62,000 bases of DNA from Chrysomallon squamiferum (GCA_012295275.1 CM022671.1:18306956-18368955), one strand, 5' to 3'; positions 11,031-22,045 are shown, numbered from the stretch's first letter. The notes: a model not told the origin generated them from the letters alone. Numbers and translations: made by a program.

Positions 11031-11290
11031 TCACTTTATCAGATTGTGAGGAAATGATGAAAAAGACATCTTCTTGCACGTGCGCCTCGATTTCACAACC
11101 AGATGTGGTAAACAACGTGATGTACCACAAATCCGGGGTTAAACCGCTCGTAGATTGAAAACCTGTCGACGAATTTCTGCATCTGCACCTACCGTCAGTC
11201 AGTGGAGAAATAAAATACACACGAGAGAGATATACCGGGTCCACAGGAGGCGTGCGTGAACTTTTGATGATCCAACGTTGAATACAGGAA
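11031..11290. other. Complex GC-richer island
   Basis: About 250 bases of balanced composition between A/T-rich tracts. The minus-strand open frame at 10951-11244 covers it without matching any domain I recognise. It could be a conserved noncoding element. Confidence 0.3.
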
Positions 11291-11339
11291 AATAAATAAT
11301 TATTTTCGTATTCTTAACCCGTTGTGAAAGGTAACGGGT

Positions 11340-11633
11340 GTGAAAGATGAAATAATAATATTAATAACAATAATAATAATAATAATAAAACCAATAAAAA
11401 AAAATAATAATAATAATAAAGTTAAAAAAAAAAAAAAAAAAAAAAAAACAATTAAAATAAATAAAAAAAAAAAAAAAAAAAAAAAATAATAATAATAATT
11501 AAAATAATAATATATAAAAAGAAATAAAGAAATAAAAAATAGAAAGAAACCAATAATAAAAAAAAAAAAAAAAAAAAACCAAAAATTGGCTTTATATATA
11601 TAAAAAAAAAAAAATATATATATATATATATAT
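11340..11633. repeat. (AAT)n, poly-A and (TA)n low-complexity block
   Basis: Runs of AAT and A up to about 28 bases, ending in (TA)n at 11614-11632. The Phe/Ile-rich minus frame is compositional. Confidence 0.9.
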
Positions 11634-12670
11634 TTCTAAAAATATCACGTAATTTTGCTAATTTAATTAAATTGGCATCGAAATACGCACACACACACAC
11701 ATACACACACACACAATCGTAAGTAGTCGTTTCGTCAGATTTAAAGAAATCAAGCTAATTTTATCAATCTGGCATCGAAATTTACCCAAGCGTCATTTTG
11801 AACCAACTATTTCTTAAAATAGTAAGAAATTTTGCTAATTTATTTAAATTGGCACGGAAATAAAAATGAATCCTAAATAATCAGTTGCTGAAATATTCCT
11901 TACTGATGGAATTTGTTTCTTTGTGCGTCATAACTTTTCGCTGATATAATTGAACTGACACTTAAATAAGCTTACAAATTAAAATAAACGATTATGACAT
12001 TTTATCAAGTTGCTGTGGAAAAGGCAGTTAAACAGAAAAGAAAAGAAAAGAAATAATAAATTAATAAGCAAATAATAATAATAATAATAATAAATAATAA
12101 TGATAACAATAATATTAATAATAATACTATAATAATAATAATAATAATGAGTAACAATAACAATAATAAAAACAGTAACAACAACAAAAAAACGTCATCA
12201 ACAACAACAACAGCAATAATGATAATACAATTTTTTAAAATAGCACCTAACTGTACAGATTTAATCAAATTAATATACAACAGCTGAACGTCTGTGTGTG
12301 TGCGTGTGCGTGTGTGTGTGAATCATCAGACTAATTAATTAAACTGGTGATGAAATATGCATGCATGCATTTAGAACAAGTTATTTCCTAAAATATCTTG
12401 TAAGTTTGTAATTTCATCAAAATGGCCTTCGCGAAATTTTGATAAACTGTTTCTCTAAAAAAAATACCACGAATTTAATTTATTTAATAAAAACCAGCTT
12501 TGAAAAATACTCTTACGTACGGTACATACAGTTTCTATACATTTCATAAAACGCTGCTAATTTAATCATCCGTGCACAGAATTAAATTCATATATCCCAA
12601 GCAACGCTGATTTCTATATCACAAAAACATTCTTAATTTAATCAAACATTGGACAAACGTAACCCGAAAT
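11634..12670 (+). repeat. Decayed tandem array, units ~75-120 bp
   Basis: A phrase close to CTAAAATATCACG, TTTGCTAATTTAATTAAATT and GGCATCGAAATA recurs around 11634, 11738, 11812 and 11930. After an AAT microsatellite it resumes around 12234, 12326, 12391, 12449, 12530 and 12612. Copies differ by many substitutions and small gaps. The (CA)n and (TG)n tracts at 11690-11715 and 12293-12320 lie inside units. Confidence 0.7.
12050..12215. repeat. (AAT)n/(AAC)n microsatellite inside the array
   Basis: Mostly AAT triplets shifting to AAC. It splits the decayed array into two parts and accounts for the Ile/Leu/Val-rich minus-strand frame. Confidence 0.9.
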
Positions 12671-13710
12671 GCTTCTGAATTTAATTAGTACATCAATCTA
12701 CCATAGCAGCCAATGTCTTCGTTTGCTTTAAAAAACGATTAGTGAGGACTGCAAACAAAACAGAAATCTCTAATTATGATACTAACAGGTTTTTATTTTA
12801 CGGGACGAAGCACTGTCGAAGCCAAATTAACAAGGATTCATTAATGTCTGTACACTTTCTTATCTGTTATTGCTTGTTTTTGAAGAAGTATAAGATAACT
12901 GACAGTGAGGTTGAGGCAGACTGAGGCGTAATGAATCAAAGGATCGGTCCTCGTTAAAAGCATCCATCAAACATTTCTCATTCCACAGAGTGTCCCGTGA
13001 TATTTTTTTCCCCTGTCTGTGAGAAGGTATGTACAAAACGATCCTTTACTGCTAATCAGCAAAACCAAAAAAGTAGTCCATTTAATTTAATGGCGGTGGC
13101 GAGTTTCCTCCATCTTTGAATGTTAGTTTTTAATCGATATGTATGACCCATATAACCCATACATTAAACTGTGTAAAGTGAATTGTTAAATTACTATTTC
13201 TATATATTTATTTTTATCCAGTGTTACGAAGTTGTTTCACTGCACCTATCAAGAATTCGACCATATTCTCTGTATTTTTTTGTGAGATGTTAATTTCACT
13301 TTCTGAATGGTTTAGGAAACTTTAGGTGCAGAGATCGCATCCTATTATCAGCTCCTATTCAGAGCCAAGTGAGAAAATGAAAGACAACCGCCTCTCTCTA
13401 ACACACTAACATACTAACAGGATTTCAGCAGAAAAACTCAAGCTCCAGATCAATTTTCAGACGGTGAAATCAATGGTCTTCTATCATCATCAACTACGTT
13501 GGCGTAAAATGGTTAACTTTCTTCTTCGGTACATATATTACTGTAATTACGATTAATATTGCGCCCTGACAGCGAACTATAATTAATTCTAGTTAATATT
13601 CATCTGGGAATGACTTTTATTCCTTAACTGACGTTAACACTTATCAACTTATTCCTTAACTGACGTTAACAAGAGTGTGATGAACGGCTCTTCGATATAT
13701 GAACTCACAT
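12671..13710. other. Unique sequence, no gene recognised
   Basis: About 1 kb of complex A+T-rich DNA. CTTAACTGACGTTAAC occurs twice at about 13624 and 13653 (29 bases apart). No exon-like structure. Confidence 0.4.
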
Positions 13711-13730
13711 GAACCTAAAAAAAAAAAAAA

Positions 13731-13761
<31 letters not shown>

Positions 13762-13885
13762 TAAATAAAATAAAATAAAATAAAAAATTAAAATTAAATT
13801 AAAAAAAAAAATAAAAATAAAAACAAACATAAAAGGAAAAAAAAAATTGTTTGATGAGACCAAAAAAAAAAAAAAAAAAAAGAGA
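13711..13885. repeat. Poly-A, (AAT)n and AAATA low-complexity block
   Basis: A-runs, TAA repeats and AAAATA units, ending in a 21-base A-run near 13862-13881. Confidence 0.85.
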
Positions 13886-13904
13886 AGTTAAAGTGTTTGA
13901 ACTT

Positions 13905-14245
13905 GGGGGAAATCGACTGTTATCTGGTTCTCTGTTGGAATTTTTAGCAGCACCGCGGAGCACGCCGGCAGGAATTTCGCGAGTAAGTCACTCAGTTTTA
14001 CCCAACTTATAAATTAGTGGAGTTGTCTAGTTAATTATTAGTCGGTTATGATGTGGCACGCCGGGCCGTGCTACCGACAAATCCAAGCCACAGATCGGTG
14101 GTCGTAACAGCTGCACGAATTATAATTGGCTCAATTTTCGGCAATAAACGTTGATTTGCCTAATTAGTGCAGAACTTTTGAGCTGGTGCCATACCGATTG
14201 GAGGCACGTGGAAACTGTAAACAGTGACACCCGGTAAAGTGGTTA
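13905..14245. promoter_or_regulatory. Candidate conserved noncoding element / enhancer
   Basis: About 340 bases of complex DNA bounded by homopolymer tracts. It contains several homeodomain-type cores (TTAATTATTA near 14033, ATAATTGG near 14122, CTAATTAG near 14160), an AATAAACG-type motif and an inverted repeat GCACG...CGTGC at 14057-14072. No frame is open across it. Motif clustering in otherwise degraded DNA is what one expects of a conserved enhancer, but conservation cannot be judged from one sequence. Confidence 0.3.
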
Positions 14246-14876
14246 GAACATTTTTTTTTTTAAACTTTTTTTTTTTTTTTTTTTTAAAGAAATAATATGG
14301 TGGAAATGATGATTTACTGGTTCTCGACATATATTTCAAGTGTGATCTGATGTAGAGAAGAGCGTAGCAAATCTTTGTTGTTTGGTACACGATGAAGATG
14401 TTGTAAGAAAATCAACCTGTATCGAATTTTATCTCGTTTAAAAATCTTTTTTTTTTAAGATGTTAAAGTTACAGGATGTGCAGGATGGTTTATGGTCGAC
14501 TTTGCTTTATTACAGAAAGCACATTTTTTTTTTTTAACCTACTGGAACAACTGAAAACGAGTTATCTTGGACTTTGGAATGTTAAAAAAAGCTACTGTTT
14601 TAAAAGATGACTATTTTACAGATGAATGCAATTTTTCTTAATTTTTTTCTTAATTTTTATTTTTTATTTATTTATTTATTTATTTTTTATTTTTAATTTT
14701 TTGAATACGTATTACAATTTATCCTCGACTCTGCTTAAAACCAGAAAATATTGGTTTCAAGAACCAGTGTTCAAGACTCCGCAAAATACACAAAGATAAG
14801 GATGTAATGATATGATAGCGTTGACATTAATGAAGGAACCTTAAAAGAAGAAGAAAAATTTGTATAAATTAATCAA

Positions 14877-14880
<4 letters not shown>
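14246..14880. other. A+T-rich spacer with T-runs and TTTA repeat
   Basis: T-homopolymers at 14250-14285 and TTTA/TTTATT units at 14640-14700. No gene seen. Confidence 0.45.
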
Positions 14881-14929
<49 letters not shown>

Positions 14930-15160
14930 GGGCATGAAAAAAAAAAAAAAAAACATCTTCGTATCAAATAGCACAAACAAACTCTGACTGACAACCGGTG
15001 TTGTGCAATGTCCTGACAGCAAAAGAGATTCAGATTTCATTTTTTTTTTTTTTTTTTTTTTTTTTCTTTCTTCTAAGACGTTTCTTCAACAAAATTTAAC
15101 ACATGGGTGTTGCATGCTCTTTAATTTCGCATTAAAAAAAAAAAAAAAAAATGAAAGTAA
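14881..15160. repeat. (AAT)n, poly-A and poly-T tracts
   Basis: (TAA)n at 14881-14926, A-run near 14938-14953, T-run at about 15038-15066 and A-run at 15133-15151. Confidence 0.9.
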
Positions 15161-15179
15161 TATCAAATAATGAAATGAA

Positions 15180-15560
15180 TGGCAGATTCATGAAACGTGT
15201 TTACAATTTCTGTCCGTATCTCAGCGAGCTTTTTCCTCTTCAGTCTTCTATTTTTGTTTTATCGGGAGCCCTTACAACACGCGGTCCTGTTAAGTCAATT
15301 ACGGCCTGCGATTAGAAACAGTGTGGCATTTTTACGATGTCGTTATCAGACCATGTATTCAAAAGATTTGCTAATACTATCATTTTCTTTTCCGCGGCGG
15401 AGGAACGAGCGACGTTTAACCCCTTGAGTGTTAGAACACGCTTTGATTCTTTTCCCGTAACTTCCCGATCGGTTATCATCGCCAGCGTGGTTAAAACCCG
15501 TTGGCTTTGCTGGAAATTGTTTACTGCTTGACATCATATTTGTCTAGGTTTTAAATAATC
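15180..15560. promoter_or_regulatory. Candidate conserved noncoding element
   Basis: Complex, CpG-containing island. It includes AATTACGG, TTTTACGATG (Abd-B/Cdx-like), CTTGAGTG (NK2-like on the opposite strand) and CCGCGGCGG. Three short open frames overlap it on both strands and none resembles a known protein, so a regulatory reading is more likely than a coding one. Inference from motif style only. Confidence 0.3.
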
Positions 15561-15659
15561 GTTTAATACACTAACATCGTCTTCAGCAATCTGATCACGT
15601 GTATTTTGTATTAAGAAGACCGTCGTGAGATGTCAAAATACCTTGCAGTGAAGGAAAAG

Positions 15660-15660
<1 letters not shown>

Positions 15661-15727
<67 letters not shown>
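15661..15727 (+). repeat. (CT)n microsatellite
   Basis: Pure CT tract of about 67 bases, followed by a short (GGCT)n run near 15732-15748. Confidence 0.97.
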
Positions 15728-15731
<4 letters not shown>

Positions 15732-15748
15732 CTGGCTGGCTGGCTGGC

Positions 15749-16390
15749 AGATATATTAACATCGGACTGAAACAGCCCTATGCAGATATCTTTGCAATTA
15801 CCAGAGTATTTTGCATATGTCATTTCATGGATGGAAAACTGAGAAGCGTCCTAAAATATCAGCTTTATCCTGAAGACATTAGAAAACGATGAACAGGAAT
15901 GTATCCGATATCTTAAGTTAGTAACAAGTTATTTTAATTATTCTTCAATGCTACATAATGCGAAAACACATTAGAAACGAACCGTTTAATTTCATGAATT
16001 TACCTTTGCTAAGTTCATCAGGTTTGATTGGTTTTTCGTTTAAAACACTCAAGCTAAATATGGGTTTGCTGTGTATAATTCAACAATACATTCCGGTGTA
16101 ATTTGAAAATTACATTTCTGTAGTTATTTATTAATCAGACTCCAGAGAGTTGACACTTATGGCAAAAAAATATTTCAAAAAATTTTGCTGCCGTTTTCTA
16201 TAATTTAATTTCATTTCATTTAATTTAGTTCGCAGCACAGCGGTGTTCACAGGACATTAAATGATTTTTCTGTAGTGAATGTAATAACAGTCTGTGTGTG
16301 GACACGATCTGATGTCAGAAACCGGTAACAGTGAACGAATGGAAGAATAGGTTAATCATTTGATATACGTAATCATGTGAAGATAATTAT
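15749..16390. other. Unique A+T-rich spacer
   Basis: No repeats longer than a few units and no gene seen. Confidence 0.4.
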
Positions 16391-16512
16391 AAAGAATGTT
16401 GGATATATATGTGTGTGTATATAGCTTTATATTTAGATACAAATTACATCAAAGTCAGACAGACAGATGGACACGTGCACGCACGCACGCACACACATAA
16501 TGACATACAGAC

Positions 16513-16702
<190 letters not shown>

Positions 16703-16764
16703 GTAAAAAAGATAAACTAAGTGATGGATGTTTTTCTTTACACAAAATCTATGAAACTGAGGAC

Positions 16765-17230
16765 TAAAATCTCTGCCTGTAAAGACCAGACACGCGAGAG
16801 CTGCACATTAAGTCGACGAAACACTTTAGCGTGTTATCGACGAGTTCTATTGGCGTGAAAAGAACACAACATTGATTACTCTGCCAAACTCTTCTTAGAA
16901 CACTTTCTACGTGCGAACGCCACGCCAAAAAGAACCAGGGCGCGATTTCGCTCATAATCAGTGCCACCACACACCGCGGCTGTGTTTTGCTGCCACCATT
17001 CAGATGGAAATCAAAAGACCGCGTTCTTGTCCCCATAAATCGAACTCTTTGATTGGTTCCTGAATGGAGATTTATCATTTCACTGCCTGGTTCTCATAAC
17101 ACGGGCTTCATTTTCCAGGAGTGCCGACAGCGAGAGACCCGCTGGGGTCGAAACGTCTTTGAATTGCCACTTCTGAAGAAGTTCACCGACGCCTATGTAA
17201 TCTGGTAGAGGTTCTTCACAGAAGAAGAAA
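16765..17230. promoter_or_regulatory. Candidate conserved element with stable hairpin
   Basis: About 460 bases of balanced, CpG-containing DNA. It has CCAAT-type cores on both strands (TTGGCG near 16850, TGATTGGTTCC near 17050), and GACCC-GCTG-GGGTC at 17136-17149 can form a hairpin immediately followed by GAAACGTC. A 104-codon minus-strand frame (16764-17078) overlaps the first part but has no recognisable domain. It may be a regulatory element, an old interspersed repeat or an unrecognised exon. Confidence 0.3.
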
Positions 17231-17460
17231 CATTCAGATGGTAATATATCATTGAAATGGACTGACAGATTATCCAGTTAAATCTCATTAGGGAGAGAAA
17301 ATGACCAATCAACGAAAAGGTGTGGGGGAAAATATGGCAGGCGCGTTTCATTGTTCGGTGGACGTGGACGACTCTCGCTTTTCAATCCACGTCTATAGTT
17401 TATGATGGTAAATGTAGCCACACTGCGATACTTTAAAACGAATCACTCCAATCAAGGGGA
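17231..17460. other. Unique sequence
   Basis: Complex sequence continuing from the island upstream. No gene recognised. Confidence 0.35.
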
Positions 17461-17577
17461 CTTTTTTTTTTTTTTTTTTTTTTTTCTTTTGCCTTTTTTT
17501 TTTTTTTTTTTTGAATACTCTCTCAATCGTTTCCAAATGTGCTGGTCTTAACAGAAAACTTGTAAAGAAATGTAATG

Positions 17578-17614
<37 letters not shown>

Positions 17615-17730
17615 ATAAAAGCGCTTTGAGTTATTACTTCAATCAATAAGTTTGATTTCCCATAGATATTGAATGTACGTGTTTGTTATTGCATGAAAAG
17701 AAAGAAAGAAAGAAAAAAAAAAAACTTCTT
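17461..17730. repeat. Poly-T and poly-A tracts
   Basis: T-runs at 17461-17485 and 17494-17512, an A-run of about 34 bases at 17578-17612, and AAAG repeats near 17695-17725. Confidence 0.9.
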
Positions 17731-17954
17731 AAGGATCTGGCGGGTTGTTTTTATTCTTTTTCTTTGTCTGGGCTATTTTTGAAGATAATTTCTTCTGTTA
17801 AATAAACACAGTTTATGTGCGTGTTTAGCATGAAGCCAATTCTCAGGTGTGTACACATACACGGTGTTTTCAATTATTGTAAATCGTGAACCGTTTTGCT
17901 CTGGCGGTGGAAATGTCAAACATGTAATAATTACAATTAAACGATAAACCGTAT

Positions 17955-18520
17955 ATTCTACAGATTATTGTGTTTTGAAATCGTATTTGGCTGTATTTTG
18001 TTGTTTTTTGGGGGCAAATTATGTTTTAATTTTAAAAATTTTACCGAAGCAGTTGTGTTTTACTGTTTATCGAAAAATTGTTAGTGAATTACTGTACTTA
18101 CAACAAAATATTTTCCTTATTTTGTAAAAAAAGATGTTGTTTTTGTTTTTGTCGTTTTGTTTTTAACAATTTTTTGTATAAATTATGTTTTATTGTGTTT
18201 TGTAGAAATTGTGTTTTTACTCACAAAATTTTACTGTAGAAATGGTGTCTTACTCTCTAATGTACAAAATTGTTCGTTTTGCGATATTTGCTTCAAATCG
18301 TATTTTATCGTCTTTTCGTACACATTTTATTTTATCTTGCACTCAACAGATTGTTTTATCGATCGTACACATTTCCTTTTTTGCTTTCAATATGCAGAGT
18401 GCGTTTTTTTGCGTTCAGTATTTACCGTATTAAATATCTTATTACAGATCAAGCTTTACAGTATCAAATTTTTGTACAAACTGTGCATTACAGTGTTTTG
18501 TAAAGATAATGTGTTACCTT
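17955..18520 (+). repeat. Decayed tandem array, ~27-bp unit
   Basis: Phrases close to AAATTGTGTTTTACT and then TTTTGTA recur near 18179, 18205, 18239, 18265, 18294, 18321, 18349 and 18368, so most steps are 26-34 bases. More degenerate copies extend to both sides. Because 27 is a multiple of three, the plus-strand open frame at 18157-18609 shows a loose nine-residue Phe/Leu/Tyr-rich pattern. I take that as a consequence of the array and not as a protein. Confidence 0.6.
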
Positions 18521-18870
18521 ATTTATTTTCGTTATTTTTTCCTCCTCTTTACAATTATCAAACAAATATTAGATCGGATGTTTCGTTGTTGCTGTCGTCA
18601 TCGGTGTAATTATTTTAAATGACATAATCGTTGCACGCCACTGCCACGTGATTTCTTTATTAAAACCCCATTTTATTAACCTGACTGTGAGAAGGTGCAC
18701 ATTAAAAACTGCTTACTGCTAATTAAAAAAAAAAAAAAAAAAAAAAAACCAGCCTCATGGAACGATACTAATAATTAAAGAAAAACTAAAAGAAAAAGAA
18801 CAAGAAGAAGATTTAAAAAGAAAAAGAAAAAAAGTAATTATATTTGACAGTTAATAACGATTGAGAAAAG
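18521..18870. other. Spacer with poly-A and AAG-rich stretch
   Basis: A-run at 18726-18748, followed by AAAAG-rich DNA to about 18835. No gene. Confidence 0.5.
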
Positions 18871-18871
18871 A

Positions 18872-19078
18872 ATGTTTCAATATGTCGTTAAACAAACATT
18901 CATTAATTTTGCTGCTGATGTAAATATATCAGAGCGAGGCGACGTTATTACATCATTAACTGCACTCTGTGACGAGCGACTGAAACCCAGCAAAAACAAA
19001 TCTTTTATGTCTGCAGAAACAAATGATTTATTGCGTGATATTAACAAGCACTGTCACCGTTTACCTCAGTTCGGTTAA
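18872..19078 (+). other. 68-codon open frame, doubtful
   Basis: An ATG-initiated frame of mixed amino-acid composition, not generated by a simple repeat, containing the stretch VITSLTALCDERLKPSKNKS. No known domain is recognisable and no clear splice sites bound it. The DNA could equally be a conserved noncoding element, since it has ATTAATTTTGC and ATTACATCATTAAC. Function unknown. Confidence 0.2.
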
Positions 19079-19084
19079 TCTCAT

Positions 19085-19145
19085 CTCTTTTTCTTCTTCT
19101 TTTCTATTTATTTATTTATTTTTTATTTTTTATTTTTTTTATTTT

Positions 19146-19204
<59 letters not shown>

Positions 19205-19240
19205 CATTATTATTAGTTTTTGCTTTTTTGTTGTTGTTGT
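19085..19240. repeat. T-rich and (TTA)n microsatellite
   Basis: TTTATT and T-runs followed by about 20 TTA triplets (19157-19215), then GTT triplets. Confidence 0.95.
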
Positions 19241-19244
19241 TGTT

Positions 19245-19600
19245 TTTAGCTCGTCTCTACGTCAACCCTGTCTCATCCCACAAGGGAACGAAGCAAACAC
19301 TGCAGAATTAATTTGTGTTGGAGAATTTAAAGCTCTCTTGCGCGTTCCGGTGTCACGCGGTGACGTCATTGGCATAACCTCTGACCCTGCCTCAATTTGT
19401 CAGATTTTGAAACCGATTGGCGGGCAGCCGTAATGCAACAGTAATGTGGGTCCGATGCCAAAGAACTGCGCCTTCGCTTCACCTTGTACTTCCATTAAAT
19501 AAAATATCGCCATGTTCTTGCTGGATCAATCGGACATTTCTGACAACTTGAGGTCGTTATCACTTGAAGGTTGCCAGGGGCCGAGGTAGAAAACGTCCGC
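19245..19600. promoter_or_regulatory. Candidate regulatory island with perfect CRE
   Basis: The palindrome TGACGTCA lies at 19361-19368 and overlaps a CCAAT-type core (GTCATTGGCAT). Another ATTGGCGGGC lies about 50 bases downstream near 19417. The island is CpG-containing and flanked by low-complexity DNA. CREB/ATF plus NF-Y motif spacing is typical of promoters, but no transcription start or gene is visible next to it. Confidence 0.35.
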
Positions 19601-19935
19601 GGTATTGCTAATGCCCGTGCGTTAGAAAAACACATTTATTAAATACTTCCTTTCGGTAATGGGAATTTCATTTTATTGTATTTTTATTTCGTTTCTTGAG
19701 ATTTTCTTTCGTTCTTTCTTTTTTTTTATTTTTTTTTTTTCCCTTTAGTTTTTTTTTTTTTCGAATTTGCTTATTTTTTCTTCTTTTTGCCCCGATCACT
19801 GCTAGCGTTTTTTTTTTTTTTTTTTCCCCAACCATTCATGTTAATGAATAGCTTAGATGTTTTTAATTTTCAAAAGAAAAGAAAAAGAATAAAAGCATTT
19901 GGTCGATCATTTATCTTTGAAAAAACATTTCTCTC
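19601..19935. other. T-rich low-complexity spacer
   Basis: T-runs at about 19719-19760 and 19808-19825. The plus-strand frame starting at 19787 has no recognisable content. Confidence 0.5.
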
Positions 19936-19954
19936 TCTCTCTGACTGTGCACAT

Positions 19955-20100
19955 ATGAATATATATATGTATGTATCTATGTATGTATGTATTTATGTAT
20001 GTACGTATGTATGTATGTGTGATGTATGTTTAGGTGTATACGTATGTGATAATGTGTGTATACACGTATATTTTATGTATGTACGTATACATTAATTTCT
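19955..20100. repeat. (TATG)n/(TACG)n microsatellite
   Basis: Irregular ATGT and ACGT units. Cys/Val/Tyr-rich frame is a repeat translation. Confidence 0.9.
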
Positions 20101-20269
20101 GTTTCATATTCACCTACAGCGCCATTTCTTCTTCTTCTCCTATCTTTTTTATTTACACATTTTTTTCTCACAGATTTTAAATTACAATTTTTTTTTTTTT
20201 ACACCAAGACTGTGTGTGTGCATCTTTCTTGATTACCGATTCTCTTAGTAAAAGTGAACAGCGTATGAC

Positions 20270-20620
20270 TCTTATTTCATTAAGTCAGGCAAATGAAGGT
20301 CAACGAAAGTTATCTGAAAGAGGCTAATGTGTACGGAGTCTTTAGTTACTCTTACTCGTATTGGTCTAAAATCCCCCATTTTTTTTTTTTTTTTTTTTAT
20401 CGAACTGCGCACTCTTGCTAGAACGTCATGCTTGGTAAATCCGTTTCCTAGCTCTCTCCCCCAGCAGCGGAACACGCATAATAGGCTTGCTCGGAGAAGT
20501 AAAGAAAAACGCATTTCCTTAACAGACAGACATCGGGCTTGTCACGAAATTTGGGACAAGTATACACCGCCAGTTACAATCCGCAGCCTCAGATGGAATT
20601 GGAAAATAATAACATTAGAT
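20270..20620. other. Complex sequence with poly-T, unclear
   Basis: Balanced sequence with a 20-base T-run near 20380. Open frames run on both strands (plus 20327-20788, minus 20272-20514) through the T-run, but neither resembles a known protein. Confidence 0.3.
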
Positions 20621-20770
20621 GAACCCGCGGTGCTGGCAGGGATCGGAGATGGGTTGAAAAAGAGCTCCATCAATTCCTCGTCCCTCTCTCTCGCGCGTGC
20701 GCGTCACGTGCCCATCTCGCGCTCGCGTGGAACGTCTCGTTTCCCCTTTTTTACATCGACGTCCGTTTTT
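20620..20770. promoter_or_regulatory. CpG-dense promoter-like cluster with E-box
   Basis: One of the most CpG-dense stretches in the window. An NRF1-like GCGCGTGCGC is immediately followed by GTCACGTG (20703-20710), a consensus USF/Myc-type E-box. CpG clustering plus these two sites is a common promoter signature. No adjoining exon is evident, so a distal element is equally possible. Confidence 0.35.
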
Positions 20771-20784
20771 CTACATGTCTTGCT

Positions 20785-21190
20785 CTAGCTCTTAACTCAG
20801 AATTAATTAACAATTAATTGCGACGAATTTCCCCGTTCAGCATTCATCATCACCACCACACAGGCAAATACTATTACCGTTAAATCTGCAAATTTATCGT
20901 GGCGTTGTTTATCCCGAGTCAAAATCGGAGAATTCATGAACGCTGGTATTAAATTACGAAATCTAAATTCAATAAGATGGTCGTAAACTCTTTCGCTGTT
21001 TTTGCCGGTATTGAGCATGCCCGTCGAGCCGTGGATGAAATATAGGTTTAATTTATCAAGCGGGCTGAGAGAACTGACCCTCGTTTAATCGCAGTGTTTT
21101 GCCACGCGTCCAAAATCTTTTAATGTTTCACCGCACGCCAGATCTTTTTAAGAATTCCGGCGCTTTCGCATTTCCCTTATCACTTTTCCG
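20785..21190. promoter_or_regulatory. Candidate conserved noncoding element, homeodomain-rich
   Basis: Starts with AATTAATTAACAATTAATTG, a cluster of TAAT/ATTA homeodomain cores. It continues with about 380 bases of complex DNA carrying several CpGs and no long open frame. TTTAATCG, TTTAATTTATC and TATTAAATTACG further on are also homeodomain-like. Typical of developmental enhancers; inferred from motif content only. Confidence 0.35.
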
Positions 21191-21266
21191 AGGGTATCTG
21201 GTGCAAAAACATTTTCAAAACAAATACATCACACAAAGTATATATATTTTCTAAAGGCCATATTTT

Positions 21267-21268
<2 letters not shown>

Positions 21269-21299
<31 letters not shown>
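21269..21299. repeat. Poly-T tract
   Basis: About 30 uninterrupted T. Confidence 0.95.
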
Positions 21300-21303
<4 letters not shown>

Positions 21304-21393
21304 CAGTTTTTTGTGTTTATCTTTGTCACTGAATGTCTTCAGAGTCATTTTTGTGGCGACTTTCGTATCTTCTTCATAAAAGATGTTTTATAG

Positions 21394-21394
<1 letters not shown>

Positions 21395-21454
<60 letters not shown>

Positions 21455-21515
21455 ATGTGTATGTATATGTGTGTGTGTATGTGTGTGTGTATATGTGTGT
21501 GTATGTGTGTGTGTA

Positions 21516-21582
<67 letters not shown>
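21395..21582 (+). repeat. Long (GT)n/(GTAT)n microsatellite
   Basis: About 188 bases of alternating purine-pyrimidine GT with regularly placed GTAT interruptions in the middle third. The sequence type can adopt Z-DNA. Frames of Cys/Val (plus) or Thr/His (minus) are repeat translations. Confidence 0.97.
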
Positions 21583-21585
<3 letters not shown>

Positions 21586-21599
21586 CGAACCATTTCTTA

Positions 21600-21965
21600 A
21601 TTATTTTCCTTTAATCAAAGACATCTTTGGGAAAAAAAAAAGATTCAAGCACGCCTTCATGGACGTGCTTATAAGCATGCATGTCTGCTCTCTCATTATC
21701 AGACGTCATCTTTCCTTGCTGTATTTTAAATAACATTTTGGGTGTTGCGTAAACACAGTACTTGATAGTTAAGCAGAATTCCTCATTGTCTTTCAGTGTA
21801 CATTGAGAACTGTTTTATTCAAATACAATGACAGTCGTCTGTGATTGTCATCAACTCAGCACAAAATGTAATTCTCAAACAGAACAGATTGTTTAGAGCT
21901 TAAATGCAGTTTTCATACTGCTTTGCTTTTATCCATTTTAACTGTTTTTCGTTTTCTTTTTTTTT
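21600..21965. other. Unique spacer
   Basis: Complex A+T-rich sequence, no gene recognised. Confidence 0.4.
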
Positions 21966-21967
21966 TA

Positions 21968-21969
<2 letters not shown>

Positions 21970-22042
<73 letters not shown>
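21970..22042 (+). repeat. (CT)n microsatellite
   Basis: Pure CT tract of about 72 bases, followed at once by a short CA tract. Confidence 0.97.

Positions 22043-22045
<3 letters not shown>

Noticed and set aside
17130-17160. Functional hammerhead ribozyme
   Set aside because: Stem II and GAAA are present but the CUGANGA strand is missing, and GAAA followed at once by CGTC leaves no loop for a closed stem III.
20327-20788. 153-codon plus-strand gene
   Set aside because: The frame passes through a 20-base poly-T and a CpG/CT-rich promoter-like stretch, and no domain is recognisable.
21333-21733. Poly Cys/Val frames
   Set aside because: GT microsatellite translations in several overlapping frames.
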